Source of the DNA: C00003060 sp964440795
Lineage (GTDB): Bacteria; Desulfobacterota; Desulfobacteria; Desulfobacterales; C00003060
Assembly: GCA_964440795.1 (NCBI GenBank)
Contig: CAYTTQ010000052.1
Span: forward strand, 1-17,926
DNA: 17,926 nt
Reading direction: 5' to 3'
Below are positions 16,498 through 17,926 of this stretch, piece after piece; position 1 is the stretch's first letter; the number at the start of each line of letters is the position of its first letter. The position numbers and the translations under genes are program-made. The notes under the pieces were generated by a model that was given only the letters and a program-made list of their open reading frames with translations, was not told the DNA's origin and did no database searches.

Positions 16498-16534
16498 GTG
16501 CTCAGTTGACTTCCTTGACCCGGCACCCCGGTCA

Positions 16535-17836
16535 TCATGTGTACCGAATCCGCGGGTTCAAAAACGTGTAAATGATGTCGGCGACCAGCTGCGTCCCCAC
16601 GGCCAACAGCACCAGGATCATGGCACCGGCCTCCAGGGCGTTGATGTCTTTAAACATGGCCGAATCGAGGAGATACTTGCCCAGGCCCGGATATCCAAAG
16701 ACGACCTCCACGATCACGATCCCCCCCATCAGCCAGTTCACATGCAACATGATCACCGTAACCGGCGCCATAAGGGCATTCCGGATCGCATGCTTAAAAA
16801 CGATCCGCCAGTAGGGAAGGCCCTTCAAATGCGCCGTTCGAATATAGGGCGCCTTCATCACCTCCACCATGCTGGCCCGAGTGATTCGCAAGATATACCC
16901 CAGCTCTATGAGGGTAAGTGTCAATACCGGCAGGATCAGCATGTCGGGGCGCTGCCACGGGGCCTTTTCGCCGAATACCGTTGCGCCGGGCACCCATTCC
17001 AGCCAAACGGCCAGAATCAAAATCAAAAAAATGCCGGTGGCAAATTCGGGAATGACGGAAAACATCATGCCGCCGATGGACAAGACCCGGTCTTTGAGCG
17101 ACCCCTCCTTAAGGCCTGCGATCAACCCGAGCAACAACGCCAAAGGCATGACGATCACAAAGGCGATACCCGCCAGTACCAGCGAATTTCGAAGGCGGGT
17201 GAAGATGGTCTTGGCCACCGGCCGTCCGGTTCGAAGGGATACCCCCGGGTCTCCGCGGATGAATCCCTTCTTGAGCGGGATGTACTCCACCGGACCTCCG
17301 GAAGACTCCATCCAACCGGTACCGATTACAAACGACCAGACCTTGGTATCTCTTCCCTTTTCCCACCGCACCGCATGGTTGGCGTTGTCCACGCCCCAAA
17401 AGTATTTGATATCCCCCGCCTGGGTTTCCCACCGCTCGTTGTTGATATATGCCATCGTCGTGTCTACACTGGGCAGTTTCACTGTAGCCACCAGGTCCTC
17501 TCCCTGAAGCTTCCACCGGATCAGTGCCCCGTCTTCACGAACCGCCCACCATTCTTCGAATCCGTCCTCGGTGGTGATCTTTCGCAGCTCAAGGCCTACC
17601 TTGTCTTCCGCCCGCCAGTCGCTGCCCAGGAGCCAGTGCAGGTATCGAACATATACCGGTTTATCCAGTCCCATCTGGGCCAAAAAAGAGGCCTCCTGTT
17701 CCGGCGTGATGAACGCCCCCAGAACGTTTTTGGCCACATTGCCCGGGGAAGACTCGGTGATCAGGAAAACAGCGATGGATACCAGGATCATGGTAAGGAG
17801 GAGAAGAAAAAACCTTCTGACGATAAACTTGACCAT
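16535..17836 (-). CDS. DppB/OppB-like ABC transporter permease with large periplasmic insertion
   Basis: 433 residues, against roughly 300-340 for most DppB proteins. TM1 is at about 8-28; the N-terminal domain follows with LGLDKP-type text (MGLDKPVYVRYLHWLLG, 55-71). The usual continuation, GD-x-G-x-SLRTGRPV, appears only at 195-207. The roughly 120 residues between (about 72-194) are an insertion rich in Trp and charged residues (EEWWAVREDGALIRWK, IKYFWGVDN, WSFVIGTGWMESSGG), expected to lie in the periplasm. The remaining helices and the EAA loop (325-355) are normal, ending in DIIYTFLNPRIRYT. The only in-frame ATG near this position gives the expected RRFF-TM1 start; no clear Shine-Dalgarno was seen. 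It is the first complete gene of the transporter operon. Confidence 0.92.
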   Translation of the reverse strand: MVKFIVRRFFLLLLTMILVSIAVFLITESSPGNVAKNVLGAFITPEQEASFLAQMGLDKPVYVRYLHWLLGSDWRAEDKVGLELRKITTEDGFEEWWAVREDGALIRWKLQGEDLVATVKLPSVDTTMAYINNERWETQAGDIKYFWGVDNANHAVRWEKGRDTKVWSFVIGTGWMESSGGPVEYIPLKKGFIRGDPGVSLRTGRPVAKTIFTRLRNSLVLAGIAFVIVMPLALLLGLIAGLKEGSLKDRVLSIGGMMFSVIPEFATGIFLILILAVWLEWVPGATVFGEKAPWQRPDMLILPVLTLTLIELGYILRITRASMVEVMKAPYIRTAHLKGLPYWRIVFKHAIRNALMAPVTVIMLHVNWLMGGIVIVEVVFGYPGLGKYLLDSAMFKDINALEAGAMILVLLAVGTQLVADIIYTFLNPRIRYT

Positions 17837-17926
17837 GACATTTTCAGGTGAAGGATTAAAGATGATGGCGGCGTAAGGGCTCGCGCAAAAATAACTTCAC
17901 ATTTTGCCATCTCGGCTTCCGCCCGT

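Noticed and set aside
16442..17851. 469-codon open frame on the plus strand
   Set aside because: Antisense to the DppB-like permease; its His/Gln/Asp-rich composition is that of a reversed hydrophobic gene.
17856..17926. Possible 3' end of an upstream gene: a 22-codon minus-strand frame ending in TAA at 17856-17858
   Set aside because: A substrate-binding protein gene would be expected here, but the short peptide has no recognisable motif and a second frame also ends nearby. Too little sequence to call.

Overview
The window reads as chromosome of a GC-rich Gram-negative bacterium. Gene style suggests a deltaproteobacterium (Desulfobacterota-like): a giant Sec-exported RHS/NHL protein, PMT-type glycosyltransferases with TPR tails, and a fused two-domain peptide-ABC ATPase. 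This assignment is inference from gene style only; the window has no rRNA, tRNA or housekeeping marker. I saw no CRISPR array, insertion sequence, integrase or RNA gene.

Left 7.3 kb, minus strand: one reading frame stays open from an ATG at 7289/7292 to the left edge, about 2430 codons with no stop. I translated it end to end. It encodes a signal peptide, a mosaic of Ig-like, cadherin-like, PKD-like and PASTA-like domains, a transthyretin-like domain, an FN-plug-like segment, an NHL propeller, a long YD-repeat shell and the start of the RHS core. From the transthyretin-like domain onward the order and several motifs match the extracellular part of animal teneurins. The variable C-terminal tip, usually a toxin or effector, and any immunity gene lie beyond position 1.

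7293-7758 is non-coding. It holds a candidate promoter for the RHS gene and a leader of about 400 nt with two hairpins and a two-copy 24-bp tandem repeat.

7759-13346 looks like a surface-glycan or protein-glycosylation locus. A membrane-anchored SGNH hydrolase is on the minus strand. Divergent from it, a plus-strand operon encodes a DPM1-like GT2 (polyprenyl-phosphate sugar synthase) and two GT-C family 39-like membrane glycosyltransferases, the first with five C-terminal TPRs. The operon promoter is well formed and sits so close to the first ATG that the transcript should be leaderless. The GT2 would make a lipid-linked sugar donor and the GT-C enzymes would use it on the periplasmic side. 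Whether the neighbouring RHS protein is the acceptor is speculation.

13347-17926: a convergent hairpin separates that operon from a minus-strand peptide/opine/nickel-type (Opp/Dpp) ABC transporter operon. In transcription order it encodes a DppB-like permease with a periplasmic insertion of about 120 residues, a DppC-like permease and a fused DppD-DppF-like double ATPase with a four-cysteine motif in each half. The substrate-binding protein is not in the window.
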